A stretch of 64,000 nucleotides of DNA from Halothiobacillaceae bacterium (GCA_028696185.1 JAQVHL010000006.1:23296-87295), one strand, 5' to 3'. Shown: positions 22,950 to 31,215, counted from the first letter of the stretch. Translations and numbers: made by a program. The notes: generated by a model not told the origin, from the sequence alone.

Positions 22950-23999
22950 ATGGGCTTGGGGCCGATCATGCTGGATCTCGCCGGAACGGCGCTGGCGGCG
23001 GAGGACCGCCGCCGTCTGCTGCATCCGGCCACCGGCGGGGTGATTCTGTTCACGCGTAATTTCGAATCGCCCGCGCAGCTCAAGGCGCTGGTCGAGGAAA
23101 TTCATGCCTTGCGCCAGCCGCGCTTGCTGGTGGCTGTGGACCATGAAGGCGGGCGGGTGCAACGGTTTCGCGAAGGCTTTACACGCCTGCCCGCCGTGGC
23201 GCGTTTTGGCGAGGTGTATGCGCGGGATGCGAAACGTGCACTGGAGCTGGCACGCCTGGGCGGCTGGTTGATGGCGGCCGAACTGCGTGATGTAGGGATC
23301 GATCTGAGCTTTGCGCCCGTGCTCGATCTGCGACGCGGTATCAGCGGTGTCATCGGTGATCGTGCCTTTCACTCGGACCCGGAGGTCATCGTGCGTCTGG
23401 CCCAGGCTTATGCCGCCGGCATGCGTGAGGGGGGCTTGTGTGCGGTGGGCAAGCATTTTCCCGGTCACGGGTCCATCCGCGAGGATTCGCATGTCGCGCA
23501 TCCGGTGGACACGCGCCGTTGGGCGGATATTGTGCAGGAGGATTTGCGCCCTTTCACCGGCATGATCGAACGGGGCATCGAGGCCTTGATGGCGGCGCAT
23601 GTCGTCTATCCCGACATCGACGCGCGCCCGGCCGGGTTCTCCCGGCGCTGGATCAGCGGCATTCTGCGCGGCGAGCTGGGCTTCAAGGGGGCGGTGTTTA
23701 CGGACGACTTGTCCATGGCGGCGGCGGATGTGATGGGGGATTACCCGGCGCGCGCCCGGGCCGCGCTGGAGGCCGGTTGCGATATGGCGCTGGTGTGCAA
23801 TCACCCTGAAGCGGCCGATGCCGTGCTCGATGCCATCGGTCCCTGGCGTGAACCGGCATCTCAGCTGCGCATAGCCCGCCTTCGTGCGCATGCGCCGGCA
23901 GACCCCACGCCCCTGCGTCAGACGTTACAATGGCGGCGCGCCGAGGCGGCGATGCGCGCCCTGGCCGATGGTCTCGACGAACCCGAACTTCAGGTATGA
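22950..23999 (+). CDS. nagZ: Beta-N-acetylhexosaminidase NagZ
   Basis: 349 residues, close to the family's about 340. ATG 22950 follows GGGAGGA by five bases. GH3 family features: VDHEGGRVQRF near the N-terminus, the NagZ-specific KHFPGHGSIREDSH loop carrying the catalytic His/Asp pair, and nucleophile Asp in TDDLSMAA. It trims GlcNAc from 1,6-anhydromuropeptides in the cytoplasm during peptidoglycan recycling. The stop overlaps the hpt start by four bases. The nagZ-hpt-mtiP order matches pseudomonads and relatives. Confidence 0.95.
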   Translation: MGLGPIMLDLAGTALAAEDRRRLLHPATGGVILFTRNFESPAQLKALVEEIHALRQPRLLVAVDHEGGRVQRFREGFTRLPAVARFGEVYARDAKRALELARLGGWLMAAELRDVGIDLSFAPVLDLRRGISGVIGDRAFHSDPEVIVRLAQAYAAGMREGGLCAVGKHFPGHGSIREDSHVAHPVDTRRWADIVQEDLRPFTGMIERGIEALMAAHVVYPDIDARPAGFSRRWISGILRGELGFKGAVFTDDLSMAAADVMGDYPARARAALEAGCDMALVCNHPEAADAVLDAIGPWREPASQLRIARLRAHAPADPTPLRQTLQWRRAEAAMRALADGLDEPELQV

Positions 24000-24562
24000 A
24001 TCCGATGGATGTTCAACAGATAAAGGCGGTGCTGGCCGGTGCCGAGTGCCTGGTCACGCCGGATGCGATGGAGGCGGCCTACGCGAGGATGGCCGACGCG
24101 CTCAATGCCCTGTACGCCGACACGTGTCCGCTTGTCTTGTGCGTGATGAACGGGGGCCTGATCCCCGCGGGCAAGCTGCTGCATCGGCTCGATTTTCCGC
24201 TGGAGCTCGATTACGTCCATGCCACGCGCTACGGCGCGCAGACCCAGGGTTCTCGCCTGAACTGGAAACGCTATCCCGACACGCCCCTTGCCGCACGGGA
24301 TGTGCTGGTGATCGACGACATCCTCGACGAGGGCTACACCCTGCTGGCGATCCGAGAGTGGTGCCTCGCCAATGGGGCGTTCAGCGTGCGTATCGCGGTG
24401 CCGGTGGACAAGGTGCATGACCGACGCGCGCCGGGTATTCAGGCCGATGTGGTCGGATTGACCGTGCCGGATCGTTATATTTTTGGCGAGGGTATGGATT
24501 ACAAGGGGTATTTCCGCAATCTGAACGGCATTTTCGCCCTGCGCGAATCGGCTGCAAGCTGA
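23996..24562 (+). CDS. hpt: Hypoxanthine-guanine phosphoribosyltransferase
   Basis: 188 residues. The PRPP-binding motif VLVIDDILDEGYTL is clear, with VMNGGLIPAGKL near the N-terminus and VGLTVPDRYIFGEGMDYKGYFRNL at the C-terminus, as in type I purine PRTases. It salvages hypoxanthine or guanine to IMP or GMP. ATG 23996 overlaps the nagZ stop; an ATG three codons later is an alternative. It is followed at 12 bases by a methylthioinosine phosphorylase, which would release hypoxanthine, so the two probably form a salvage pathway. Confidence 0.85.
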   Translation: MNPMDVQQIKAVLAGAECLVTPDAMEAAYARMADALNALYADTCPLVLCVMNGGLIPAGKLLHRLDFPLELDYVHATRYGAQTQGSRLNWKRYPDTPLAARDVLVIDDILDEGYTLLAIREWCLANGAFSVRIAVPVDKVHDRRAPGIQADVVGLTVPDRYIFGEGMDYKGYFRNLNGIFALRESAAS

Positions 24563-24573
24563 AGGAGCAACGC

Positions 24574-25341
24574 ATGTCACGTCTGGCTATCATCGGCGGC
24601 ACGGGCCTGAGCAAGCTGAAAAATCTGGAGTTCCTGCGTCATCAGGTGGTCTCCACCCCCTACGGTGAGCCCTCCGGTCCGCTGTCCATTGGCCGTCTGG
24701 GCGGGTGTGAAGTGGTGTTCCTGCCGCGTCATGGTTACAACCACCGCATCCCGCCCCATCAGATCAACTACCGGGCCAATCTCTGGGCCTTGCGTGAGGT
24801 CGGCGTGCGTCATGTGCTGGCTGTGGCCGCCGTCGGCGGCATCACGCCGCGCATGTCGCCTGCAACCTTGGTGATTCCGGATCAGATCATCGATTACACC
24901 TACGGCCGTGCGCATACCTTCTTTGAAGGCGAACTGGACGAGGTGACGCATATTGACTTCACCTTTCCCTACGATGCCGATTTGCGTGAGCTGTTGCTCC
25001 GCTCGGCGAGGGCAGCAGAGGTGAGTGTGGTCGAAAGTGGGGTGTATGCCGCCACCCAGGGGCCGCGTCTGGAAACGGCAGCGGAGATCCGCCGCCTGGA
25101 AGGCGATGGCTGCGATATCGTGGGGATGACCGGCATGCCGGAAGCCGCGCTGGCGCGCGAGTTGGGCTTGAAGTACGCCTGCTGTGCCGTGGTTGCCAAC
25201 TGGGCGGCGGGCAAGGACGGCGGGACGCTCATCACAATGGAAGAAATCGATGCCACGCTCAAGACGGGTATGGGGCAGGTTCGCGCCGTACTGGAGCAAT
25301 TTCTGTCGCGCCCGGATAATCCCGCTTGCTTTGCCGGGTGA
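24574..25341 (+). CDS. S-methyl-5'-thioinosine phosphorylase (MTAP family)
   Basis: 255 residues with a GAAGGAG ribosome-binding site. Phosphorylase features: AIIGGTGLS, PRHGYNHRIPPHQINYRANLW, AVGGI and GMTGMPEAALARE. The purine-binding region reads VVANWAAGK instead of the TDYD-type motif that recognises the 6-amino group in true methylthioadenosine phosphorylases. This matches the pseudomonad enzyme that prefers methylthioinosine, with products hypoxanthine and methylthioribose 1-phosphate. The preceding hpt gene would use that hypoxanthine. The family is certain; the substrate preference rests on the motif and gene context. Confidence 0.85.
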   Translation: MSRLAIIGGTGLSKLKNLEFLRHQVVSTPYGEPSGPLSIGRLGGCEVVFLPRHGYNHRIPPHQINYRANLWALREVGVRHVLAVAAVGGITPRMSPATLVIPDQIIDYTYGRAHTFFEGELDEVTHIDFTFPYDADLRELLLRSARAAEVSVVESGVYAATQGPRLETAAEIRRLEGDGCDIVGMTGMPEAALARELGLKYACCAVVANWAAGKDGGTLITMEEIDATLKTGMGQVRAVLEQFLSRPDNPACFAG

Positions 25342-25439
25342 TGCTGTGGCGGCCTCCCATTTTTAGCTGTCTGCTATAAAGCGGGTGTTTAAAAAAAAGT
25401 GTTGCGAACAATCCAGCGCCGGACGAAGGATTCCCAGTC

Positions 25440-25540
25440 ATGGCTCGCCCGCATGCACTGGTGCATGTTCGAAGAGGTAGAAGCCTCAAAGCGGGCGAAA
25501 AACCACTTCAATGGTTCCTGAAAGCCGCTTTGAGGGAGGC
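25440..25540. other. Structured intergenic element with competing hairpins
   Basis: Three perfect inverted repeats crowd into 90 bases: CATGCAC/GTGCATG (25452-25458, 25461-25467); CGCCCGC/GCGGGCG (25446-25452, 25491-25497); CCTCAAAGCGG/CCGCTTTGAGG (25484-25494, 25525-25535), the last enclosing AACCA/TGGTT (25501-25505, 25512-25516). The second and third share bases 25491-25494, so they cannot form together. On the minus strand the AACCA hairpin is followed by a T run and could end grxD transcription. A 41-codon frame (25440-25565) crosses it but has no recognisable product. Function unknown. Confidence 0.45.
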
Positions 25541-25596
25541 ATGCTCAGTGACTTCCCGCCCTTGAGTCCCTTGACCGAGACCCTCGCCTCAGCGGC

Positions 25597-25929
25597 TTAC
25601 TCGCCCTGCGGAGCTTGAGCGGTCGCCGCCTCAACCAGGGGCTTGAGCTCGCCGCGCTGAAACATCTCCACCGTGATGTCGCAACCGCCGATCAGCTCGC
25701 CATTGACGTAGATCTGAGGGAAGGTCGGCCAGTCGGCATAGCGGGGCAGGTTCTCGAAAATCTCCGGATCGGCAAGTACGTTGACGTAGCCAAAAGGGAC
25801 TCCGCAGCTCTTGAGCGCTTCCGCCGCTCGGCTGGAGTAACCGCACATGGGAAATTGCGGGGTACCCTTCATGAAGATGATGACCGGGTTCTGGGTGACC
25901 TGCTGGTGGATGCGCTCAAGTACGTCCAT
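25597..25929 (-). CDS. grxD: Monothiol glutaredoxin Grx4
   Basis: 110 residues with the single-cysteine CGYS active site (MKGTPQFPMCGYSSRA), followed by WPTFPQIYVNGELIGGCDI, the glutathione and Fe-S-binding block. Grx4-type proteins carry [2Fe-2S] clusters and pair with BolA proteins in iron-sulfur delivery. The start at 25929 has AGGA about eight bases upstream; the longer frame would add an unlikely N-terminal extension. The gene stands alone, downstream of the receiver-GGDEF gene on the same strand with a 181-base gap. Confidence 0.95.
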   Translation of the reverse strand: MDVLERIHQQVTQNPVIIFMKGTPQFPMCGYSSRAAEALKSCGVPFGYVNVLADPEIFENLPRYADWPTFPQIYVNGELIGGCDITVEMFQRGELKPLVEAATAQAPQGE

Positions 25930-26110
25930 CGGTATTCCTGGGTAAGTGGGGGGCACGGCGTGGCCGCTTAAGCGCAAAAGCATAGGCTTTCCCGCCTGCC
26001 TTTGTCACCGTGCGATTACTGGGGATTCCCCGAGGCTTTCACCGGCCCGAGATGTCCTTGATTCCATGCTGTTGGCGCACGCATTACGTGTGCGGCGGTC
26101 GCTTTATGCA

Positions 26111-27763
26111 TCAGGCGATACTGGGCGGCGCGCTCCGGGAGGGCTGAAGTTTTTCCACGCGGTTGCGTCCGTGCGTTTTGGCTTGATACAGCGCATCGTC
26201 GGCCGCCGACAGGAGCTCATCCTTGTCGTCATAGTCGGGGTGGCAGGCGATGCCGGCGCTGAAGGTGGCGTGGAAGGTCTGTCCTGGAATGCCCTGGGTC
26301 AGGCCCGCAAAACGTACGCGCAGACGGTCGAGCAGCGAGCTGGCCACGTCGATGGGTGTGTTGGGCAGGATGATGATGAATTCCTCGCCACCGTAGCGGC
26401 CAATGCCGTCGTAGCCGCGCAAACCGCTGCGCAGCAGGCGCGAAAGGCTGCGGATGACGCCGTCGCCCACGGGGTGCCCGTGACGGTCGTTGATCTGCTT
26501 GAAATGATCCAGATCGAGCATCACCACGGACAGGGGCTGGTTCTCGCGTCGGGCGCGGCCGACTTCCTGCTCCAGTCTTTCCTTTATGTGGCTGTGGTTG
26601 AGCAACCCGGTCAGGCCATCGTGTGCTACCTGGTGACGAAGGCGGCGGTAGCGGCGGGCCCGGTAGCGCACCATGCGGATCAGATCGTCCTCTCCCACCG
26701 GTTTGGTGAGGAAGTCGTCGCCGCCTTGCAGGATGGCCTCGAACTGGTTGCGGAAGGTGTTTTCCACCGACATGAACACGATGGGGACATTGGAGAGTCC
26801 CTCGACCTGACGGAAGATACGCGCCAGTTCGGTGCCGGTGGCGGTAGGCATGTACAGGTCCATCAGAATCACGTCCGGAGCGAACTCCAGGGCCTGTTCC
26901 AGGGCGGCCATGGCATCGCTCACATGCAGGCAACTCATGCCATTGCGGGTGAGATGGTGGTGCCAGAACGTGCCGACGGTATGCATGTCGTCGATGAGCA
27001 AAACGCGATAGGGGACAACGTCATGGCGCTGGGCGAGCAGTTCGTCGATGACTTCCACAACCTCGTTGCCATCGACAGGCGCGGCGAAGTAGCTCTCGAT
27101 GCCGGCGCGCAGTACAGACAGACGCGCTGGCAGGTCCGGATCGATGCCCACCATGCACACCGGCAGGTCGTTCAGGGTGGCGCGCAGACGGGCAATGGTG
27201 TCAATGCCTTCCTGCAGGGGTTCGTCGCGGCTTGCGAGGTAAACCAGGGCATCGGGGCGCAGTGCGGCCGCTTCACGAGCCGCGTCCTCGTCAGCCATGA
27301 GCAGGCCGACCCGATAACCAGCAAGCGCCAGGGCATCGGAGAGGGGTTCGGTTTCGCTCTCGTCGCGCGTGACGATGAGTACACGGCGATGTTCGGCGTT
27401 GGATTCATCCAGCGACTGTACCAGCGGTGTCAGGCGCGGTTCGCTATGATCGATACGCGCCCAGAGTACGGCCAGTGGCAGGCGGCGCGCCTTGGGGTTG
27501 CGCAGATGTTCCAGGGCGATCTGACGCAGCTGATTGGTCATTGCCGCGATGTCGGTCTGCTCGGCGGTTTCAGCGAGTGTGGTGATGTGGCGCGTGCTGC
27601 GCACCAGTTCACGCAAGGCTTCGGCATCGCCCCGATCGAGAATATTGCGCACGTCTTCAGCGGTGCGCTCCTTCCAGCGCGGCCACTCGTGAAGGAAAGC
27701 GTCGGTCTTGTTTTCAATGACCGGGGCGCCTGAGGGGAGCTGGAGGTGCTGTTGGGAGCTCAT
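26111..27763 (-). CDS. Diguanylate cyclase with degenerate and intact receiver domains
   Basis: 550 residues, no membrane helix. Residues 20-110 are helical and somewhat Hpt-like (a His in STRHITTLAE, not a typical Hpt box). A first receiver (about 125-240) starts RVLIVTRDE but has YLAS where the phospho-Asp should be, so it is probably not phosphorylated. The second (about 253-375) keeps the acidic pair, the Asp in VILMDLYMP and the Lys in TKPVGE. The GGDEF domain has GGEEF and an RxxD inhibitory site (RGYD). Its start overlaps the stop of the upstream amidotransferase gene by four bases, so the two are coupled, an unexpected link between osmolyte synthesis and c-di-GMP. Confidence 0.88.
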   Translation of the reverse strand: MSSQQHLQLPSGAPVIENKTDAFLHEWPRWKERTAEDVRNILDRGDAEALRELVRSTRHITTLAETAEQTDIAAMTNQLRQIALEHLRNPKARRLPLAVLWARIDHSEPRLTPLVQSLDESNAEHRRVLIVTRDESETEPLSDALALAGYRVGLLMADEDAAREAAALRPDALVYLASRDEPLQEGIDTIARLRATLNDLPVCMVGIDPDLPARLSVLRAGIESYFAAPVDGNEVVEVIDELLAQRHDVVPYRVLLIDDMHTVGTFWHHHLTRNGMSCLHVSDAMAALEQALEFAPDVILMDLYMPTATGTELARIFRQVEGLSNVPIVFMSVENTFRNQFEAILQGGDDFLTKPVGEDDLIRMVRYRARRYRRLRHQVAHDGLTGLLNHSHIKERLEQEVGRARRENQPLSVVMLDLDHFKQINDRHGHPVGDGVIRSLSRLLRSGLRGYDGIGRYGGEEFIIILPNTPIDVASSLLDRLRVRFAGLTQGIPGQTFHATFSAGIACHPDYDDKDELLSAADDALYQAKTHGRNRVEKLQPSRSAPPSIA

Positions 27764-29541
27764 GATCGATCCACATTCCTTTGTAGCCAGAATTCAAAAA
27801 GGGCCATATGCCAGAGTTTGCTGCCCAGCAGGCGCGTGAAGTGCCGGTCAGGTTCGGTGAGCAGCTTCTCCAGGTACGCAGGTGCGTAGATACCCCGCTC
27901 GCGGCAGGCGCGCGAACCCAGTATATCGCGCATGAAATCCAGAAACTCCCCGCGCACGAATTTCAGTGCCGGAACCGGGAAGTAGCCCTTGGGTCGGTCG
28001 ATTACCGCGTCAGGCAGAAGACCGCGCGCGATGCGCTTGAGGACGTATTTGCCGCCGTCGCGCAGTTTCATCTCCGGCGGCAGGCGCATCGCCAGTTCCA
28101 CGAGTTCATGATCGAGGAAGGGGACGCGGGCTTCCAGGCCCCAGGCCATGGTCATGTTATCCACCCGTTTGACTGGGTCATCGACAATCAGCGTGGTCAC
28201 ATCGAAGGACAACACGCGGTCGATATAGGTGTCGGCACGGCGCGCGGCCAGTTCGCGTTCGACGAGCAGGCCGGTATGATCCGGACCGCGCCAGGGCGCC
28301 TGAACCATCGTGAGGAATTCCTCATGATCGCGGTCGAAGTAGTGTGGGGCAAAGCGTTCCAGCAGGCTGCCCTGCGCCTGAGCCATCTGTGGGTACCAGA
28401 AATAACCACCGAACACTTCGTCGGCGCCCTGTCCGCTTTGCACGACCTTGACGTGGCGGGCGACCTGCTCGGAAAGCAGATAAAAGGCCACGGCGTCCTG
28501 TCCGACCATGGGTTCGCTCATGGCGCGAACGGCTTCGGGCAGACGTTCGAGCACCTGACTGTTGGGGATGTGAAATTTGTGATGGTCGGTGGCAAAGCGT
28601 TCGGCAACCGGGTCGGAAAACTCGAACTCACTGCCCTTTTCTTCCGGCTGATCCTCAAAGCCGATGGTGAAGGTCAGCGGGCGCCGTCCGAGTTCGGACA
28701 GCAGGCCAACGATGAGACTGCTGTCCAGGCCGCCGGAGAGAAGTACACCTACCGGCACATCGGAAATATCCGCGCGGCGGCGGATTGCGCGCATCAAGGC
28801 TTCGCGGATGAGGGCAGTCCACTCCACCTCATCCAGCGTTTCGTCGGGGCGTTGGGCAGAAAGCTCCCAGTAGCGCGCGATACGCGGCTCACGGTCGCCA
28901 TCCAGCGTCAGGCTCATCGTATGCGCAGGTGGCAGCTTGCGTATGCCGTTCAAGACGGTGCGCGGTGCCGGTACCACAGCGTGCAGTGTGAATTGATGAT
29001 GCAGGGCAAGGGGGTCGATGGAGGTATCCACATCGCCTGCGGCCAGCAGGGCCTGGGTGGTGGAGGCAAAACGCAGTCGCCGGGCGTCCAGGCTGTAATA
29101 CAAGGGCTTGATGCCCAGGCGGTCCCGCGCCAGGAACAGGCGGCGTTCCGGCATATCCCACACGGCGAAGGCGAACATGCCGGTCAGACGCGACACGCAG
29201 TCCTCGCCCCATTCGGCATAGGCGCGCAGGATCACCTCGGTATCGCCGCTGGAGACAAAGCGGTGCCCGCGCTCGATCAATTGCGCGCGCAACTCGGGAT
29301 GGTTGTAGATGGTGCCGTTGAAGACCAGTGCCAGGCCGCGATCCGGGTCGATCATCGGCTGGTGGCCATGATGGCTCAGGTCGAGAATGGACAGGCGCCG
29401 ATGACCGAAGGCCAGCGGACCATCACTGAAGCTGCCCTCGTGATCCGGCCCACGTCGCGCGAGGCAGTCCAGCATGCCGCGCAGGGCCGCAAGATCCGGC
29501 TGGCCACCATCCAGGCGAAGTTCTCCGCTGATTCCGCACAT
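27760..29541 (-). CDS. Asparagine synthase-family amidotransferase, probably N-acetylglutaminylglutamine amidotransferase
   Basis: 593 residues. Met is followed by Cys2 (MCGISGE), the N-terminal nucleophile of class II glutamine amidotransferases, and the GATase domain spans about 1-200. The C-terminal synthetase domain has the ATP loop LLSGGLDSSL. The blocks VKVVQSGQGADEVFGGYFWYP, DDPVKRVDNMTMAWGLEARVPFLDHE and RPKGYFPVPALK look like the subfamily making the dipeptide osmolyte NAGGN, rather than housekeeping AsnB. The usual partner, an acetyltransferase-ligase, is not adjacent: the following gene is a diguanylate cyclase (overlap 4 bases) and upstream is the divergent superoxide dismutase. 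The subfamily assignment is moderate. Confidence 0.75.
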   Translation of the reverse strand: MCGISGELRLDGGQPDLAALRGMLDCLARRGPDHEGSFSDGPLAFGHRRLSILDLSHHGHQPMIDPDRGLALVFNGTIYNHPELRAQLIERGHRFVSSGDTEVILRAYAEWGEDCVSRLTGMFAFAVWDMPERRLFLARDRLGIKPLYYSLDARRLRFASTTQALLAAGDVDTSIDPLALHHQFTLHAVVPAPRTVLNGIRKLPPAHTMSLTLDGDREPRIARYWELSAQRPDETLDEVEWTALIREALMRAIRRRADISDVPVGVLLSGGLDSSLIVGLLSELGRRPLTFTIGFEDQPEEKGSEFEFSDPVAERFATDHHKFHIPNSQVLERLPEAVRAMSEPMVGQDAVAFYLLSEQVARHVKVVQSGQGADEVFGGYFWYPQMAQAQGSLLERFAPHYFDRDHEEFLTMVQAPWRGPDHTGLLVERELAARRADTYIDRVLSFDVTTLIVDDPVKRVDNMTMAWGLEARVPFLDHELVELAMRLPPEMKLRDGGKYVLKRIARGLLPDAVIDRPKGYFPVPALKFVRGEFLDFMRDILGSRACRERGIYAPAYLEKLLTEPDRHFTRLLGSKLWHMALFEFWLQRNVDRS

Positions 29542-29649
29542 GCACGCACCGTCCAGGTGAATGAAATCAATTTTCGCATTTTATCCCAAGCGCGGGGGAA
29601 ATGTATTCCACGGTAACTCACTCGGGTTTTTCGTGCGTGTGCGCTGTGC

Positions 29650-29655
29650 TATAAC
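29650..29655 (+). promoter_or_regulatory. Possible -10 element of the superoxide dismutase promoter
   Basis: TATAAC lies 41 bases before the sod start in the divergent asn-sod gap. No good -35 is visible at 17 bases upstream (TTTTTC), so an activator may be needed. Weak evidence. Confidence 0.3.
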
Positions 29656-29695
29656 ACACAAGTTTGTTACACCCGCTTGCCTTCGAGGACTGGAC

Positions 29696-30304
29696 ATGGC
29701 TTTCACGCTGCCCGAACTGACCTACGCCTACGACGCCCTGGAAAAATCCATCGATGCGCGCACGATGGAAATCCATCACACCAAGCATCACGGCGCCTAC
29801 GTCAACAACTGCAACAATGCCATCGCCGGCACCGAGTGGGACGAAAAAAGCATCGAGGAGATTCTGGCCCATATCTCCAAGCTGCCGGCTGCCGTGCGCA
29901 ACAATGGCGGCGGTCATTACAACCACAGCCTGTTCTGGCAGCTGCTTTCGCCCAATGGTGGTGGCCGCCCGTCCGGAGTCCTGGGCAGCGACATCGAGAG
30001 CACCTTCGGTTCTTTTGATACTTTCCGCGAGCAGTTTTCCAACGCCGCCGCCACCCGCTTCGGCTCGGGCTGGGCCTGGCTCGTCGCCGATGCTTCCGGG
30101 GCGCTGAAGATCTGCTCCACCCCGAACCAGGACAACCCGCTGATGGACATCGCCGAGGTCAAGGGTACCCCCCTCCTGGGGCTGGATGTGTGGGAGCATG
30201 CCTACTATCTGCGTTATCAGAACCGTCGCCCGGATTACATCAATGCGTTCTGGGACGTGATCGACTGGGACGAAGTCGCGCGCCGCTACGCCGCTACTCG
30301 CTGA
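29696..30304 (+). CDS. Superoxide dismutase, Fe/Mn family with Mn-type signature
   Basis: 202 residues. Metal ligands are recognisable: His in MEIHHTKHH, His in [11 protein letters not shown], and the [12 protein letters not shown] signature with Asp and His. GGGHYNH together with Gln in NQDNPL is the arrangement usual for Mn or cambialistic enzymes; FeSODs usually have Gln in the AAQ.WNH position. The metal is therefore more likely Mn, though the family cannot be fully typed by eye. No signal peptide, so cytoplasmic. The start is chosen by alignment ([10 protein letters not shown]). A long terminator hairpin follows at 30327. Confidence 0.92.
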   Translation: MAFTLPELTYAYDALEKSIDARTMEIHHTKHHGAYVNNCNNAIAGTEWDEKSIEEILAHISKLPAAVRNNGGGHYNHSLFWQLLSPNGGGRPSGVLGSDIESTFGSFDTFREQFSNAAATRFGSGWAWLVADASGALKICSTPNQDNPLMDIAEVKGTPLLGLDVWEHAYYLRYQNRRPDYINAFWDVIDWDEVARRYAATR

Positions 30305-30326
30305 TCGCCCGCCGATCCGCTTCCTG

Positions 30327-30378
30327 CGCCCCGCGCCCTGACCGGATTGCCCCGATCCGTCAGGGCGTGGGGCGTTTT
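30327..30378 (+). terminator. Long terminator hairpin after superoxide dismutase
   Basis: The left arm CGCCCCGCGCCCTGA pairs with TCAGGGCGTGGGGCG through one G-U, and an inner CGGAT/ATCCG pair extends the stem. TTTT follows the right arm (30375-30378). The stem is unusually long and GC-rich. Confidence 0.8.
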
Positions 30379-30393
30379 CGTTGTGCAGTGCTG

Positions 30394-30422
30394 TTTCCAT
30401 GGCGGGGCATTTGCGCTAGAAT
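30394..30422 (+). promoter_or_regulatory. Putative sigma-70 promoter of rpsF-rpsR-rplI
   Basis: TTTCCA (-35), 17-base spacer, TAGAAT (-10, 5/6 match), ending 71 bases before rpsF and directly after the sod terminator. Confidence 0.6.
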
Positions 30423-30443
30423 GCCGCGCTTTCGTTTTATCCA

Positions 30444-30486
30444 CCCTGCCTTACCGAAGCATGTCGGAAGGCTGCAAGCCACAGGG
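30444..30486 (+). promoter_or_regulatory. rpsF leader hairpin, possible S6:S18 autoregulatory site
   Basis: In the 5' leader, GCCTT-a-CCGA pairs with TCGG-AAGGC (30448-30472) around a six-base loop. CCCTG (30444-30448) can instead pair with CAGGG (30482-30486), overlapping the AGGGAG ribosome-binding site. Many bacteria carry an S6:S18-binding hairpin with a CCG element here that represses translation. The geometry and the CCG are suggestive but not proven to be that motif. Confidence 0.45.
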
Positions 30487-30493
30487 AGACAAC

Positions 30494-30928
30494 ATGCGTC
30501 ATTATGAAGTCGTGTTCCTGGTCCATCCGGATCAGAGCGAACAGGTTCCCGCCATGATCGAGCGCTATCGCGCCATGATCGAGAACGAAGGCGGTGTGAT
30601 TCACCGTCTCGAAGACTGGGGCCGTCGCCAGCTCGCCTACCCGATCCAGAAAATCCACAAAGCCCACTATGTGCTGATGAACGTGGAAACCACGCAGGCC
30701 GTGATGAACGAGCTGCAGGATGCTTTCCGCTTCAACGATGCGGTTATCCGCAACCTGGTTGTGAAAATGGACGGTCCGGTGACCGAGCTCTCGCCCATCG
30801 CCCGCGCCAAGGACGAGGAGCGCAAGCCCTCCCGTTCCCGCGAGGAGCGTGAAGATCGCGAAGACCGCGATGATCGCGAAGACCGCGAAGAGTCGGCCGA
30901 ACCCGCTGAAGCCGCTCAGGACGCCTGA
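30494..30928 (+). CDS. rpsF: 30S ribosomal protein S6
   Basis: 144 residues. N-terminus [19 protein letters not shown] and [17 protein letters not shown] are the S6 core. The C-terminal tail after residue 108 is a charged run of Glu, Arg and Asp pairs, longer than usual; in E. coli RimK adds glutamates to the S6 tail. S6 binds 16S rRNA with S18, encoded next. AGGGAGAC gives a good ribosome-binding site. Confidence 0.96.
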   Translation: MRHYEVVFLVHPDQSEQVPAMIERYRAMIENEGGVIHRLEDWGRRQLAYPIQKIHKAHYVLMNVETTQAVMNELQDAFRFNDAVIRNLVVKMDGPVTELSPIARAKDEERKPSRSREEREDREDRDDREDREESAEPAEAAQDA

Positions 30929-30958
30929 GTCCGGCCACGACCCGCAGAGGATTGAATC

Positions 30959-31183
30959 ATGTCCCGTTATTTCCGCCGCAAGAAGTTTTGCAAGTTCACC
31001 GCCGAAGGCATCACCGAGATCGACTACAAGGATCTGGCCACGCTCAAGGGCTTTTTGACCGAGACCGGCAAGATTGTCCCCAGCCGCATCACCGGCACCA
31101 AGGCCCGCTATCAGCGTCAGCTCGCCACCGCCATCAAGCGTGCGCGTTACCTGGCCCTGCTGCCGTACACCGATCGCCACTGA
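30959..31183 (+). CDS. rpsR: 30S ribosomal protein S18
   Basis: 74 residues, the standard size, with [33 protein letters not shown] and [12 protein letters not shown]. It partners S6 on the small-subunit platform. A GAGGATT site precedes the ATG. No priB gene lies between rpsF and rpsR, unlike in enterobacteria. Confidence 0.97.
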   Translation: MSRYFRRKKFCKFTAEGITEIDYKDLATLKGFLTETGKIVPSRITGTKARYQRQLATAIKRARYLALLPYTDRH

Positions 31184-31215
31184 GCCCCAAAGCGTCCCTA
31201 GGAGCGTGAACTAAC

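Noticed and set aside
25440..25565. 41-codon plus-strand frame across the hairpins
   Set aside because: No recognisable product, and the inverted repeats better explain the sequence. Kept only as part of the structured element.
25946..27733. 595-codon plus-strand frame opposite the receiver-GGDEF gene
   Set aside because: The composition is that of an antisense shadow, and the minus strand carries intact receiver and GGDEF motifs.
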